Shown here piece by piece: positions 1 to 11,088 of a stretch of 64,000 nt of DNA (position 1 is its first letter; every line of letters starts with the position of its first letter). The notes beneath the pieces are model-generated. The model was not told where the DNA came from, did no database searches, and saw only the letters and a program-made list of their open reading frames with translations. A program made the position numbers and the translations under genes. The DNA is taken from positions 37,913,098 to 37,977,097 of the forward strand of contig CM043962.1 of NCBI GenBank assembly GCA_014529385.2. The letters are read 5' to 3'. The stretch is from Adiantum capillus-veneris. Taxonomy: Eukaryota > Streptophyta > Polypodiopsida > Polypodiales > Pteridaceae.

Positions 1-33
1 GGAGGAGGAGGAGGCACCAACAAGGGCAACAGC

Positions 34-850
34 TACGAGGATTGGAAATCTATTTTAGAATATAAAAATGGGAAAAGGGATATTCTTGAGCTATCTCAAG
101 AATCTTGTATCCACAAAATCTTGCATCATTTCAATACGCAAGGGGGGAAGGCAATAAGTACCCACTATCATCATATTTGAAACTAAGGGGGGAAGGCAGT
201 AAGTACCCCACTACCATCATATATGAAACTAAGCAAGGAAAGTTCTCTCATACCAAATGTTGAGAGAGTATAAATGGCAAGTGTTTCATAATCTTGAGTT
301 GTAGGAGTCTTATGTGTATGGTATCTATGAGGCTAGGCATTGCATTTGATACATCACTAATCCTGGCAAGCAACATTGGATAGCAGTGAAACACATCCTC
401 ATATACTCTACTTGGGTACAATGAGCAAGTGTTTGTCCTTTGGTAATAGAGATGCATTACATGGATGCAGGTTGCAAAGATAGCATGAGATCTATGTCCG
501 CTACATATTCATATTTGCAGGAGGATCCATTTCTTGGAGATAATCTCTCCAAGATTGTACACTTTCTTCCACTATAGAGACTAAGTACATTGCAAAGTCA
601 AATCCCATCAAGGATTCTATAAAGTTAGCATGTTTAGTGGGTGATTTAAACACTCATTGGGTTCCAGTTTTGCATTTTGATAGTCAGAGTGCCATTGTTT
701 TGGCAAGAGATCCCTTGTTTCACTCCAAGAAAAAACACATTGAGGTGAGGTATCATCTCATTTGGATGCATTAAAGAATAAATTATTGGATCTTATCAAG
801 GCTCACACTGACCTAACGGATTCTTTTACAAAGAGCCGTTTTACATTGAG
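34..850 (+). pseudogene. Ty1/copia pol remnant: RT tail and RNase H
   Basis: The three-frame translation holds broken pieces of the end of a copia polyprotein. Around 82-136 is ILELSQESCIHKILHHFN, the end of the RT/connection region. Around 345-375 is PGKQHWIAVKHILIY, the conserved 'NPGKEHWxAVKxILRYL' stretch. At 520-540 is GGSISWR, and at 675-760 DSQSAIVLARDP followed by KKHIEVRYH, the classic RNase H end of plant copia. Many stops and frameshifts break the frame, so it is dead. The element starts before the window. Family assignment rests on these motifs and is sound; the lineage is not determined. Confidence 0.85.
141..231 (+). repeat. 45-bp direct tandem duplication inside the copia remnant
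   Basis: Two adjacent copies (141-185 and 186-231) both read AGGGGGGAAGGCA followed by GTACCC, ATCATAT and GAAACTA. They differ by a few substitutions and one base of length. The duplicated part lies in the region before RNase H and adds an imperfect repeat to an already broken frame. Confidence 0.85.
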
Positions 851-1090
851 TTAATGGGTGTAGGGTGACCAAAGTTGTACAAGGGTGAAGCTATTGCACT
901 TCACAGTTGTACATACTAGCATTGGTCATAGACACTTATGGCCACAATGTCCTTTAAGTGGATATTTTTTGGGTAAAGGTCTAAATGCCCGATTGTTGAC
1001 TGACACCCTCTACCTACTAACTCTATTCTAACCTTCTTATATACACAATAAAGGCAATACACTCTCTTTTCCTTCTCTAGAGTGTGATTT
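850..1090 (+). repeat. Possible LTR or 3' flank of the copia remnant
   Basis: This follows directly after the copia RNase H end and contains LTR-like features: CTTATATACACAATAAAGG, with TATA-like and polyadenylation-like motifs, followed by a CT-rich stretch. There is no second copy in the window to compare with, so the boundaries and the LTR identity are inferred from position only. Confidence 0.35.
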
Positions 1091-1108
1091 CCTCATCTTG
1101 GCCTTCTT

Positions 1109-1196
1109 CTCCTCCTCCTCCTCCTCCTCCTCCTCCTCCTCCTCCTCCTCCTTCTTCTTCTTCTTCTTCTTCTTCTTCTTCTTCTTCTTCTTCTTC
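1109..1196 (+). repeat. Compound microsatellite (TCC)n(TTC)n
   Basis: About 43 bp of (TCC)n pass directly into about 44 bp of (TTC)n. The long Ser/Phe and Arg-rich reading frames across it on both strands are artefacts of the repeat. Confidence 0.97.
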
Positions 1197-3194
1197 CTGC
1201 ATGCACGCACGCATGGTCATGCAGAGAGACCTTTGTGTGCTTTTTTAAGGACACCACATTTGACATATATATCAACCAAAGCAGACCGCAACATATTGCA
1301 AAGAGAAAAAATTCAAGATAGAAAGATCATTAAGGAACTTTGCATGCTTTAGTAAGGGTTCTTTATTTTGTATATACATAGACCAAAGAATTTTTAAACA
1401 CAACATGCTTTTCAAGCCGTATCTATCTAGCAATTGCATTGTGAAATCTATAACCCATAGGTCAAAGCTGTAAGAGGTGGTTGACAAGGTTGGGACACCT
1501 TTGTTGAATGCATCAACATAGATATGGGCCTAGCTTGGTGGCCCTCGTTTGTAGCATCTAAATGTGGCATGGTGTATTTGTAGCCTAGGACCGACACTCA
1601 AAGTTCTGTAGCAATATTTCAATGGAGCAACATTCTAGCACGGGAGATGGAAAGGGCTAGGATGTGGGCTCCTTTTTCACATAGCCCATAGGCATTTCTA
1701 TGACCCCCATCAATTCAACATCTTTTATCTCTGTCAGCTTGTTGGCAATAGCAACACAGTGTTGCCATGCTTCAAAGTATCTTGTCAACTTTATGCCTCC
1801 CACTTTCCTTATCCCACCTTAGGCATTGCTTTTTCAAATTGTTCACAACGTGTAAAGCATAGGCAGAAAGGACATGTGAGTCTATTTGCTTGATTAGAAG
1901 ATCTTTGTGACATAGCATTCTAGGTACTTCACCATGTAGAGATGTGAAAAGCTAGCTTGTGTAGTCAATGAAAATAGCATAATTGGGTTTGTGTGTGTTC
2001 TAATCTACATGAGATCTAATCATCTGCATGCTATGAAATAAAGCGTGGAGTTGGTCTAAAAATCTACACATGCCTTGATGTGCACATGTGATCCAACTGT
2101 TTGCATTATTTATTGAATTTGATGGATGTGTGTTAGGCTACATGGTTGGTTGTGAGGCCTCCTTTCACAAAAAATGCCTAGGACAAGTTAAAATCAATAG
2201 CAAGCAAGATTCCCTCCTTCACCAGATTCACTCCCCCTTTTTGCACCCCATTATTTTCCCTTTTGCCTGTAATGCTACCTCTCTAGCCCCATTCTTTCCT
2301 CTAGTAGCCCTTGTGTAACACTTGCAACATGATAGCCCCTATCTAACAATGTCACGGTCAAGAGACCCCTTGCCTAGCAATCTCATCATGAAGCCTCTTA
2401 GAAAATAGTCCACTTGCAACTCCTCGCTTCATCACATACAAAAATATGGAAGGGATTGAGGGTGGAGGATGGAGAACTCTTTTGGGCCCTTCATTTGTTT
2501 GGAATTTTTTATGGGGGAATTTGGGGCTCCAAAAAGTTAATGGTGATGAGAGGGCTACCAAAGGAATTGCACTCTTAGCAAAGCAACGGCCCAAGCTTGA
2601 GTGAGCTATGGACTTTAGAGCACAGGGCAAGGGTAATAGGCATGCATGTGATGTGTGGCCCCTTGGGCACAGAATATTCTGATCCACAAGGTTAGGAAGT
2701 GTTGTGAATGCCCATTTAGGATTGGAGGCGGGAATTATATCCCAAATCGATAAATAGGGAGTGTTGTTTTCCCGATTAGGGTTGGAGTAGGAGGGATTGG
2801 TGGAGTTATGTGAAATCACAGGTGCTCAAATCTTCTCATAAAATGTAGCTCAATTTACTTGCCCAAATTTACAAGTGTTCATGAAGGGCATTTAATAGGA
2901 GCATTCCCAAGTTTGCAAAAAGATGACACGTGATCAATCTCTACATCAGTCATACTCAAGCAATGGTGTACAAATGGCTTCACAAAGAAGACCCAAAATG
3001 GGATCAAAAGGTATTTCTAACCCTATGTGTAAATTTAAAAAAAGCCTCATGAAAAGGATAGGAGAGGCTTATTCTTCACATTCACAATGCGTGCTAACAC
3101 ATGAGGAATGGAAATTATGGGATGTTTGACACACCTCTCCTTCACAATATGTTTTTCCTTAGTGTGCCTTTATATTGGATGTGTGTGCATACTA

Positions 3195-3197
<3 letters not shown>
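1197..3197. other. No recognisable gene
   Basis: Two kilobases with no protein family, RNA gene or repeat I can identify. The longest frame (2358-2819, minus, 153 codons) has no recognisable domain and a composition typical of chance translation. A minus-strand stretch around 1750-1960 reads partly like a protein remnant but is broken by stops and I cannot assign it. Confidence 0.5.

Positions 3198-3243
<46 letters not shown>
3198..3243 (+). repeat. (GA)n microsatellite
   Basis: Uninterrupted GA dinucleotide tract of about 46 bp. Confidence 0.97.
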
Positions 3244-3247
<4 letters not shown>

Positions 3248-4224
3248 TGACAATGCACTATGTAGAGAGGAGGATAAATGCACTCGTATTTCGTAGAGGC
3301 AAATCAAATTTTCATTGAAGAGTTTAGAGAAAGGGATGGGTGCTTGTCCGCTATTGCTAAGCAGATTGTTAAGTTGTAACAATAATGTTCTTGCTAATCT
3401 CTTGAACCTAGAGGAGTTGCATACCTCCTGTACAGGTGCATTAGTAGGAAAGATTGATTGCATCCTTGGACTATCATTTCCCTCTTTAGACACAATATTT
3501 TTGGTGTCCACATTCATGATTAGATCAATATGTGCCTCTTCATTCTGAGCAATCTATTGCTTGTAGTACTGGTTTTTCTCCTTTATAACTTTCATATGGT
3601 GATAGAGGGAAGTGATAGACAAAACACAATCACAAAATTTCTATTTGTGATTCTGCATTTGATTTTTTTATCACTCAGCCATAATCCCAATGCAAAGTGA
3701 CCATATACTATCTTCCCATGTCATGAGTGATCATTCCTATCAAGAATATTGGAATCCTCTCAATTCCATTGATATATTCTAAAATTGGTTGACTTTATGG
3801 TATAACAATCTTACTTTGGTCCATCTTGTCATGTATAATGAACAAGAACTTGGTTGCATCCATTTTTGAAGAGCTCCTCCAAGCATAGTAAAGCTTTTTA
3901 CAACTCATTTAATGCAATATGTGTGCTCTCTTTAGTGCCATGTATCTAGCATGCTCCAATTGATTTTTTATGGACTCTAGCTTGACCTTTATTGATATGC
4001 AAAGTTTGCATTTAGAGAATATGCTGGTTTTTTATTAAAGATTGTCTTATGTCATTATATTCATATTCATCACTAGAAGCATCTATATTTTCAAGGGGAT
4101 CTCCATTTCTTCCATGAGGGGCTCTTGAATACCCTCAATGGCAGAAGAAGACCCTATTTCTTTTATTAAGGGTTCACCATTCTTAAATGTGTGTTTCCTA
4201 ATAGGCCAACTTACCAAACTCAAA
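3244..4224. other. No recognisable gene
   Basis: Stops occur in every frame and no motif is recognised. The short open frames (for example 3315-3548) have no family resemblance. Confidence 0.5.
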
Positions 4225-4470
4225 CTTGATATCCCTTTCATGTGAGTAGAAGATCTGTTTGATAAGCTACAAGGTTCTACCTACTTCAGTAGGATTGACC
4301 TTGAAAGTGGCTATCATCAAATAAGGATAGTGGATGAAGATATCCTAAAGATCGCATTTCATACAACGTTTGATCTTTATGAATATTTAGTCATGCCTTT
4401 TGGATTGACCAATGCACCTGCCACATTCAATCGTTTGATGGAGAAAATATTTAGACCCTACCGCAAGCAC
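4225..4470 (+). pseudogene. Ty3/gypsy reverse transcriptase fragment
   Basis: The translation contains [16 protein letters not shown] (RT motif with catalytic Asp) and [20 protein letters not shown] (RT motif B'). It is closely similar at the DNA level to 34770-35010 in gypsy element 3, so both come from one family. Similarity stops abruptly after the codons for FRPYRK, before the YxDD catalytic box, and unrelated sequence follows. Only the palm N-terminal half is present. It is a dead scrap from a deletion or truncated duplication. Confidence 0.9.
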
Positions 4471-5124
4471 CAAGAATCTAGAAAAGTCATTCAAAGCTCA
4501 CAAGTAAACTCCAATGGGTCAAAGATGCATAGATGGTCTGTCAAAGAGGTTGAGTATTGCAAGGTTAGGTTCAAGGACAAAGCCTCAGATGAGATCAAAC
4601 AAATATCTTAATCTCCTAGTGACATTCCTACCACTATTAGTGCTCCACAGAGAGAGAGCAGAGTCCAACAGTCAAGCAATGGGGATGGGAATGGAAAGAG
4701 ATTTTGGAGGGAGCTTTCAAGGGAGATTTTTTAATCCTTTCACTGGAATAGTGTATTTGCAAGGAAAAAGCTTTCCACGCCCTAGTTGGAGAGAGCTTTT
4801 TTGGAGGGAGCTTTCTTTGCTATTTTGTAATACAATTGAACCTTCAATGTAACATTTACATTAAAAAACATTGTGCTTGGAATCTAGGGCTAGGACAAGA
4901 AGATACATGCCACCCTATCAAATCACGAAAAAAATTACAATATTAAATACGCATTTAACATGTAGTAACCAAAAAATATGATTTGCACATAGCTGATGAA
5001 CATTTAGACACAAGCCACTCTCACAAAAAGAATACAATATCAAATTAGTAGTTACACTTTGTGCCATACAATTAAATGTGGGCACTAGGGGATTTGATCA
5101 AAACAATTTAACTACAATTCTGTT
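4471..5124. other. Unassigned sequence after the RT scrap
   Basis: It contains purine-rich GGGAGCTTTC-type repeats at about 4708-4820 and an AT-rich tail. It could be the 3' untranslated part or LTR of the same gypsy copy, but no partner LTR is visible to prove it. Confidence 0.35.
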
Positions 5125-5565
5125 TTATGACGTACGACAACACCTTTGTGTATGGATCAATGGACACATCTCCTCCAATATAGAGAGGAGCTCATTGCTC
5201 GTTAGTTGCTTCCCATTTTCTTGAATAACCACTCCCATCACCATTTGCTTCGCAAGATTCAATTGCAAATGCCTCGGTATAGTCACTAGTGGTTCTCTCG
5301 TCTGTTGAATTGCCAACCGTAAAACTCCCTGTGTGATGGGGTGGTTATGCTTACTAATGTGGATGAACAACGGGGTCCAGTTGTAGTCAACGAGCAAGTA
5401 ATAGACAGCACATGAACACTCTCGAAGCAGAATTGGACTCTGACCACAATGGAAGCATTGTAGTGTTCCGTTTTCAAAGCTCAACATACCCATTGACAAA
5501 ATTGAAGCTAGTATTTTCCCTATCCAAGAAGTCTCATTCGAACGTCCGTTCATAGCATTGATCAC
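5125..5565 (-). CDS. Unrecognised protein fragment with C..C..HNH motif
   Basis: An open frame of 146 codons encodes CFHCG, CSCAVYYLL and ISKHNHP in order. Cysteines followed by His-Asn-His resemble the zinc-binding arrangement of WRKY/FAR1/FLYWCH-type fingers found in transposase-derived proteins. The middle (LAIQQTREPLVTIPRHLQLNLAKQ, shown only in part as family-neutral text) is helix-like. No downstream MULE transposase domain is present nearby, and the frame has no obvious promoter. It is probably a fragment of a transposon- or FAR1-like gene. The family call is inference and weak; a chance ORF is possible but less likely given the ordered Cys/His residues. Confidence 0.4.
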   Translation of the reverse strand: MINAMNGRSNETSWIGKILASILSMGMLSFENGTLQCFHCGQSPILLRECSCAVYYLLVDYNWTPLFIHISKHNHPITQGVLRLAIQQTREPLVTIPRHLQLNLAKQMVMGVVIQENGKQLTSNELLSILEEMCPLIHTQRCCRTS

Positions 5566-5890
5566 CTAATGTCACACCATCTTTCACTTAAGTTTGAATG
5601 CACCATATAGAGCCAAAATGATAGCAAACATCTCACTTTTACTACAACCCCCATAATCTCTACGATTGACTGTGGAAAATCTTGAAGGGCAATCAAGTGA
5701 AGGCTCACTACTACTAGCATTCAAGAACAAACTCACCTTGCTTAACAAGAGTGAAGCCAACGCTGGGAGAATCTATTAGAGCTTACAAGCTATTGAAGCC
5801 TATATTTATAGACAATCTCTATTTGCCTAACTATCTCTCTCCCCTTTTGATATCCCTCCCCATCTCTTTTAATCTCTCTCTACGTATCTC

Positions 5891-5895
<5 letters not shown>
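5566..5895. other. No recognisable feature
   Basis: Ordinary mixed-composition sequence between the HNH-motif fragment and the CT microsatellites. I see nothing in it. Confidence 0.5.
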
Positions 5896-5935
<40 letters not shown>

Positions 5936-5976
5936 ACTCCATCCCTCTTTTCCCCTCTTTCTCTTTCTATCCCTCC

Positions 5977-6073
<97 letters not shown>
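5896..6073 (+). repeat. Two (CT)n microsatellites
   Basis: Perfect CT tracts at 5896-5934 and 5980-6073 are separated by a CT-rich linker with interruptions. The second is about 94 bp. The poly-Arg/Glu and poly-Ser/Leu frames crossing them are not genes. Confidence 0.97.
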
Positions 6074-6075
<2 letters not shown>

Positions 6076-6747
6076 ACTTTGACTCTAGTCCCTTAGAAAC
6101 TTTACTCATAGACCAATACTTTGCATTGTGTGTACATGCTAGTGATATAGATGTTCCTAACGCCTTTGATGTAGAAAAAGCAAGAGTCAAAATTCATTAG
6201 TTGACATATAAACTGGCATCAAAACCTTTTAGTTCAGAGAACCCAGCGTTTAAAGGTTTTCCTCCTTAACAGATATGATTGAAAACATATCTAAACATGT
6301 AAAAAACACACTCCATGACAATGAAAAGTAAATCCAAAGACATTCACGGCCACACCTTTCATAAAGTTTGTCGTGCAATATAGCATGCATAGTGACTGTC
6401 CACGTGTTTATAGGACAATTTCCACTTAACAAATAATGCTAATACACTAGTTGATAATAAACAACAGGGAATGCCATACATTGCCTCAAAAGTTGGACAC
6501 TTTTCTGCTAAAAACAACGTGAATCAAGCACCCTAAAATTGCAAATATTGTTGATGATGCTTTCTACCTCCTTGACTTGATAAAACTTCAGCTTGAAAGT
6601 CTCTAAAATGATCCTTTGCACAAGCAAGTAGAAGAAGCCCCCACTCCATTTAGCTCGATGCTAGCACCCACTCTATTTGCACACAGTCTTCAGGGGAGCG
6701 AGAGCTCATATTTGGCTATATTTTGCGATAAGTCTCTCTTTATCTCT

Positions 6748-6748
<1 letters not shown>
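6074..6748. other. No recognisable gene
   Basis: No conserved motif in any frame. The last 60 bases (CTATATTTTGCGATAAG and TCTCTTTATCTCTCAAACAC) resemble the promoter-like units described near 16 kb. Confidence 0.45.

Positions 6749-6749
<1 letters not shown>

Positions 6750-6796
<47 letters not shown>
6750..6796 (+). repeat. (CA)n microsatellite
   Basis: Perfect CA tract of about 47 bp, preceded by a TTTATCTCTCAAACAC motif that also precedes the 16-kb repeat units. Confidence 0.97.
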
Positions 6797-6798
<2 letters not shown>

Positions 6799-7431
6799 TT
6801 GAAGGTGGCTAGGTGCTAGCGCTTGCACAAGATTGAAGGATTCGAAATTTAATTTGTTGGACCGCAAAAGCCCCCGCACTGTCCATTGCAAGAATAAGAC
6901 CCGTTCTGTAGCTTGGGTATTATGGCCACGCGATTGGGCAAAACGGTGAGGAGGGGGCAAGCCCAATTCTGTAGCTTTGCGAGTGATGGTCAAGCGGAGT
7001 GCATGTGACTATTTGCCAATTGGAAATTTGGAATTTGGCACTCCTCCAAAATTCCAAATGCTCATTCCATGTTGCACATGCTTCTATTTGATGAAAACCT
7101 AGCTCTCATGCTAGTATAGTCTATGGGCCCGGCTTCATGCCATATCATGCATGGTCTATGGGCCCAATCGACTTTGTTCCATAATATGATGATGATGCAG
7201 AACTGATGATGATGAGGATATTCCCAGGGCCCACCTTTTTCTAGCTTTTGCTCTTCCCTGTTTGGCATGTCGCTTTCTCTCTTTATCCCCAGCTGAATAC
7301 ACATGTAGACTCGTCTTCAGTCTGGGCGCTAGCGCTTGCCAAAAGCCATCCAAAGGGAGAGATAGAGACTAAATTTGCAGGAGGGGAGAAGGTGGGTGGG
7401 CGCTAGCGCTGAGGGGTGGTAGGGATCCCTA
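6797..7431. other. Non-coding, with repeated GCGCTAGCGCTT-type motifs
   Basis: The motif GGTGCTAGCGCTTG at about 6813 and GGCGCTAGCGCTTGCC at about 7326 recurs as GGGCGCTAGCGCT at about 7400, and in related form near 16.1-16.5 kb. No protein is recognised. The stretch ends at the 5' LTR of gypsy element 1. Confidence 0.5.
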
Positions 7432-7988
7432 TGTAGGGACACAGGACAGTAAGTTTACAATTGGTCTTTGGTCTAGTTGGTTCACACTAGACGGACTCGC
7501 TGGATAGCGACACGTGGCAGGGATACGGTGGCTTAGTGGACATTGTGGCCAGGTCACCACCACCACCCAGTGGGGATAGACTTAGGTGATGTCATTTATG
7601 AGCCGTTGGTGGCTCTTTATGATTGTATATGAGTGGTAGCGTTTTGGGTCATGGATCTTGTACGTAGTCATCTAGAGTGAGTCTATACACAGAGCACGTC
7701 TTCACCATCCCAGCACATCCGAGCCTCGACACCCCCACTGTACCTGTGAGTCCTGGGCTAGAGCTGAATGGGCTGGAGCTGAGTGTGCTGCCACACCAGA
7801 GTTTGTATAGGTCTTTGAGATAGTCGAGTCATATATTCTGGTCTGCTGTTGTGCTTTTGTGAGCTCTGTTGATGGCTATAGTTTCCTTTATTTTCAGTCT
7901 ATTTGAGTGAGATTGTCACGCACATGGCACTGAGGACCACCCAATGTAGAGAGCACGACACATTATCCGCACTACAGGTGCTCTCATT
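7432..7988 (+). repeat. 5' LTR of gypsy element 1
   Basis: It matches 14318-14832. Shared landmarks are ACAGGACAGT, GACTCGCTGGATAGCGACA, GGTGATGTCATTTATGAGCC, TGAGTGAGATTGTCACGCAC and CTGAGGACCACCCA. It has an extra 15-bp GAGCTGAATGGGCTG-like duplication near 7755 that is absent in the 3' copy. The start TGTAGGG is chosen because the 3' copy also begins TGT just before the shared block. The end is set by the PBS. Confidence 0.8.
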
Positions 7989-7989
7989 T

Positions 7990-8006
7990 TGGCGACCACG
8001 ATGGGA
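7990..8006 (+). promoter_or_regulatory. Primer-binding site, tRNA-Arg-like
   Basis: TGGCGACCACGATGGGA sits immediately after the 5' LTR. Its complement ends in CGTGGTCGCCA, close to the 3' end of a plant tRNA-Arg with CCA added; two central bases differ from the version I recall. Position and TGG start support a PBS; the tRNA identity is an inference from memory. Confidence 0.6.
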
Positions 8007-8316
8007 TCTCAAATGAAGTCTCACTCTTTTTGGAGATACAAATCGTGAAGCTAATTGGTTGTTGCCTAGCTCCGCACACTTGCTTGCATTGTGTAGATAG
8101 TTGGTTGGTCTGGTCCTCTCTCGCCCTGGTCCAACCAGTCCTCGTCCTCGTCCAGTGTCCTGGTCCAGTCCTCCTCGTCCTGCCAACTAGGTGGTCTAGT
8201 CACTGGTCCTGGACCAGGTGGTCTAGTCCCTATCCTCACTTGTCTGGTCTAGACCAGTGTTGTTCAACCCACAGTTAGAGTCTTTCCCAAAGCTTGGTAG
8301 GATTGGTGGTCACTGC

Positions 8317-9889
8317 ATGACACGTACAAGGCGGTCAGTCGAGCGTCAAAGCGCACTGCTGAGCCCTCTGAAGCACTATAATAGAAGACGACCTTTGGTA
8401 TCTAGTAGAAGTCCATTAACCTCATCACCCATACCTCCACATACGACATCCCCCATTCCTTCATCCGGTTCCACATCTTCCAGATCACCTTCTCCAGCAA
8501 AGCTCTCTCCTATTATGCTACAGCAGGCTATTGAGCAATAGGCTCAACAAGGGGCCATGGAGGCGTTGGCTTGTGTGTTGGCCAAGGTAAACATCAAGTT
8601 CCCCACCTTCAAAGGACTCTCTTCAGAAGATGCTGACAACCATGCACAGAGGTTCGTATCTCTCTATAGGGGACGTGGTCTTAACAGAGAAGATGCTTAT
8701 CTGGTACTTTTTCCATCCACCTTGGATGACTTAGCAGACAAATGGTACAGCCAGTTTGCAAAGAATCATTTTGCAACTTGAGCAGCCTTAAGACAACATT
8801 TATGTGCAGCTTTCAGGCCAGGTGACTACTAAGAGAAAGTGTTGGATGAAAGTGTTGGATGAGTTGGCCAACATGGTGCTCCAGCCAGAGGAGACTTTTG
8901 TAGAGCTTATGACTAAAACCAAGTCTCTGGTTGCCAAGCTTCCCCAACAACCTGGTGATTTCATGGTTAAGAAGTGGGTGGAGAAGGTGCTCACAAAAAC
9001 CTCTCAGCAAAAACTCCGGGAGAGCCTCCGCCCCGACGCCACTCTGGAGGAATTCATCACAGCTTCTACTAGTAGGATAGAGGGGGCTAGGAAGCTATTC
9101 AACAACTCCCCTCACATAGAGACTCCCTCTGTGTTCTTGGAAAGTAGTTCTCCTGATCCATTGACTTCTTTGCGGCGCAGGGAACTTGAAGCCCTAAAAC
9201 TACAACGCGCACTCCAAGAAGAGAAATTAATCTCTCTTCGACAAGAGAAACCATCGCACCTTGAGGCTTTGGATCAAATCAAGAGAGAGCTAGAAGAGCT
9301 TAGGTATCAGCGGGAGACTAAAGCTATGGTATGGTGTAGCTCTTGTCGCTCTCCAGAACATCCTCCACAGGACTGTCCCTTTCGGGCTTATTGCCACTTC
9401 TGCGAAAAATTTGGGCACGAAGATAAGGATTGTTACTATATCAAAGGATTGCGGCAAATACAACAAAGTCTAGGTTCTTCTCTCCAACAAGGGCTAGCAC
9501 CTACATCCAACATGGTCTCACCCTATGGCCATCAAAACCCATTGCCCCCTCTGCTGACAACACCTCCTATGTAGTAAGGTATGCATAACAACTTTGCATC
9601 CCCCAGCTTTTATCATGCTAGTACTCCCTCAGTTCCTCAAAGCTTCTACACCTCAACCTCCAGCTCCATGCAGCAACAAGAGCAGCGACCACCTCGTCCC
9701 TCGTTTCGTCCGTCTAATCGGCTAATCTTATGCTACAGATGCGGTGGATATGGGCATTACCAAAGTAAGTGTCCTTTACCTGAAGGGTATCCTCCTTACG
9801 GACATTGTCCGGAGTCTAAGGATCACTACAGTAAGGATTGTCCCAAGCAAAGGGCATCCTCATCTTCAGGCTCGAATCAAAACCAATAA
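8317..9889 (+). pseudogene. gag: gag of gypsy element 1
   Basis: This encodes the capsid/nucleocapsid protein that packages the element RNA. The N-terminal Ser/Pro-rich part begins MTRTRRSVERQS. The capsid-like part includes FPTFKGLSSEDADNH and WYSQFAK. A long charged coiled-coil segment follows, then zinc knuckles CSSCRSPEHPPQDC and CHFCEKFGHEDKDC (about 9340-9430), a Pro/Ser-rich linker, CYRCGGYGHYQSKC (about 9730) and a degenerate fourth knuckle. It is broken by TAG at 8539-8541, TGA at 8779-8781, a 13-bp tandem duplication at 8836-8861 that shifts the frame, and TAG-TAA at 9572-9577. Apart from these the frames join smoothly, so decay is moderate. Confidence 0.9.
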
Positions 9890-9947
9890 GAGTTTACATT
9901 CCCGAAGATCAATCTAATCACAGTGAACACCACCCCTCAGCTAACAC

Positions 9948-10352
9948 TTGCTACACATACAGTTCGGCCACAACAAGCGGCAGAGACTGCTGTCTGGTGT
10001 GATCACTCGGGCACAAAGAGCATCCCTGGGTTTAAGCTTGCCAACAGGACCATCTCGTCCATCACTTCCGCAACCTGATCAAAATGTTGAACCCTTAAGT
10101 GGTCAAAAGAATAGGCCAATCTCTATGCTTTCGGACATTGATGGAGCCTTCCTGGCAGCAGTGGCTGACTTGCAACAAGTCAAAGTTTCTGAGGAGGCCC
10201 AGATTGTAGGAGCTAAGCCCACAGCGGAAGCAATCTTGAAGAACACCCTTCAACAAGTGTCTCTTTATGAGATGCTCAGGCTAGATGCAACCCTTAGAAG
10301 TGACGCCCTTGGAGTCCTACATGATTTCATATCCAGATGCTCCCCTCACTGA
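9948..10352 (+). pseudogene. Gag-pol spacer segment of gypsy element 1
   Basis: A 134-codon frame between gag and protease contains GVITRAQRASLG, like the TRAQ/TRSG motif that often opens gypsy pol regions, and a Pro-rich linker. Its end (SLYEMLRLDATLRSDALG) leads into the protease in another frame, so a frameshift lies near 10290-10350. It has no separate enzymatic function. Confidence 0.6.
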
Positions 10353-10900
10353 CGACAAAAGTCCCCGTCTCACTGTATCTATTCTTGGGCATCAATTCTC
10401 AGGCGTCATAGTGGATGGTGGGTCTGGAATCAATCTAATGCCAAAATTTACCATGTCAACCTTAGGTCTGCAGCCTACCCACCCTGCTCCATTCACTGTT
10501 ACATTGGCAGATCAGAGGACAGTCTACCCTATGGGCATCGTAGAGAAGGTGCCTTTGACGGTATAAGACTTCACATTTAGCTTGGATTTTGTGGTGGTCA
10601 GTCTTGTGGAGGGAGGATTTCCTTTGCTGATTGGTAGACCATGGTTGCGGCATACTAAGGCACTTCACGATTGGGGAAACGACGCCATGTGGATACATAC
10701 TCCTGGTTCCCAAGTGCAACCAATTTAGCTCAAAGGAGGGATGGATCCAGTGGCTCATCACAGCTCATTGTCAGTACAGTCCAATCCCGACCCTGAGTAG
10801 CCCATCCCACTTGATGGGTCTGACGAGGATCTGCTACAGTGGTTGGAAGCTACCACATCGATGCCATGCTATGTGGTCTCTATTCAAAACTCACCTGTGC
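10345..10900 (+). pseudogene. Aspartic protease of gypsy element 1
   Basis: The retroviral-type aspartic protease domain matures the polyprotein. The active-site region reads GVIVDGGSGINLM (D-G-G-S in place of the common D-S/T-G). The flap side reads VYPMGIVEKVPL, and the C-terminal strand reads FPLLIGRPWLR, equivalent to the usual ILGRPWL. TAA at 10564-10566 and further stops after 10690 interrupt it. A linker rich in Pro/Ser/Thr follows towards the RT frame at 11089. Confidence 0.85.
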
Positions 10901-11088
10901 CGCCGATAACACTCTCTCTTCCAACTCCTCAGGCGGACACAAGTGTCCAAAGTCCTTCAGCAGACAGTAGACTAGTCGAAGAAGTAAGTGTGTCAGCCCC
11001 AAATTTTCATGCTTTGAATGACCCGCCGATGGAAGCCCTCGGTCTCGGGGAACCTATAACACATCACTGAAGGGGGAAGAAATCTCCT

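Noticed and set aside
2358-2819. 153-codon minus-strand ORF as a gene
   Set aside because: No recognised domain, no regulatory context, no similarity to anything else in the window. Chance is the best explanation.
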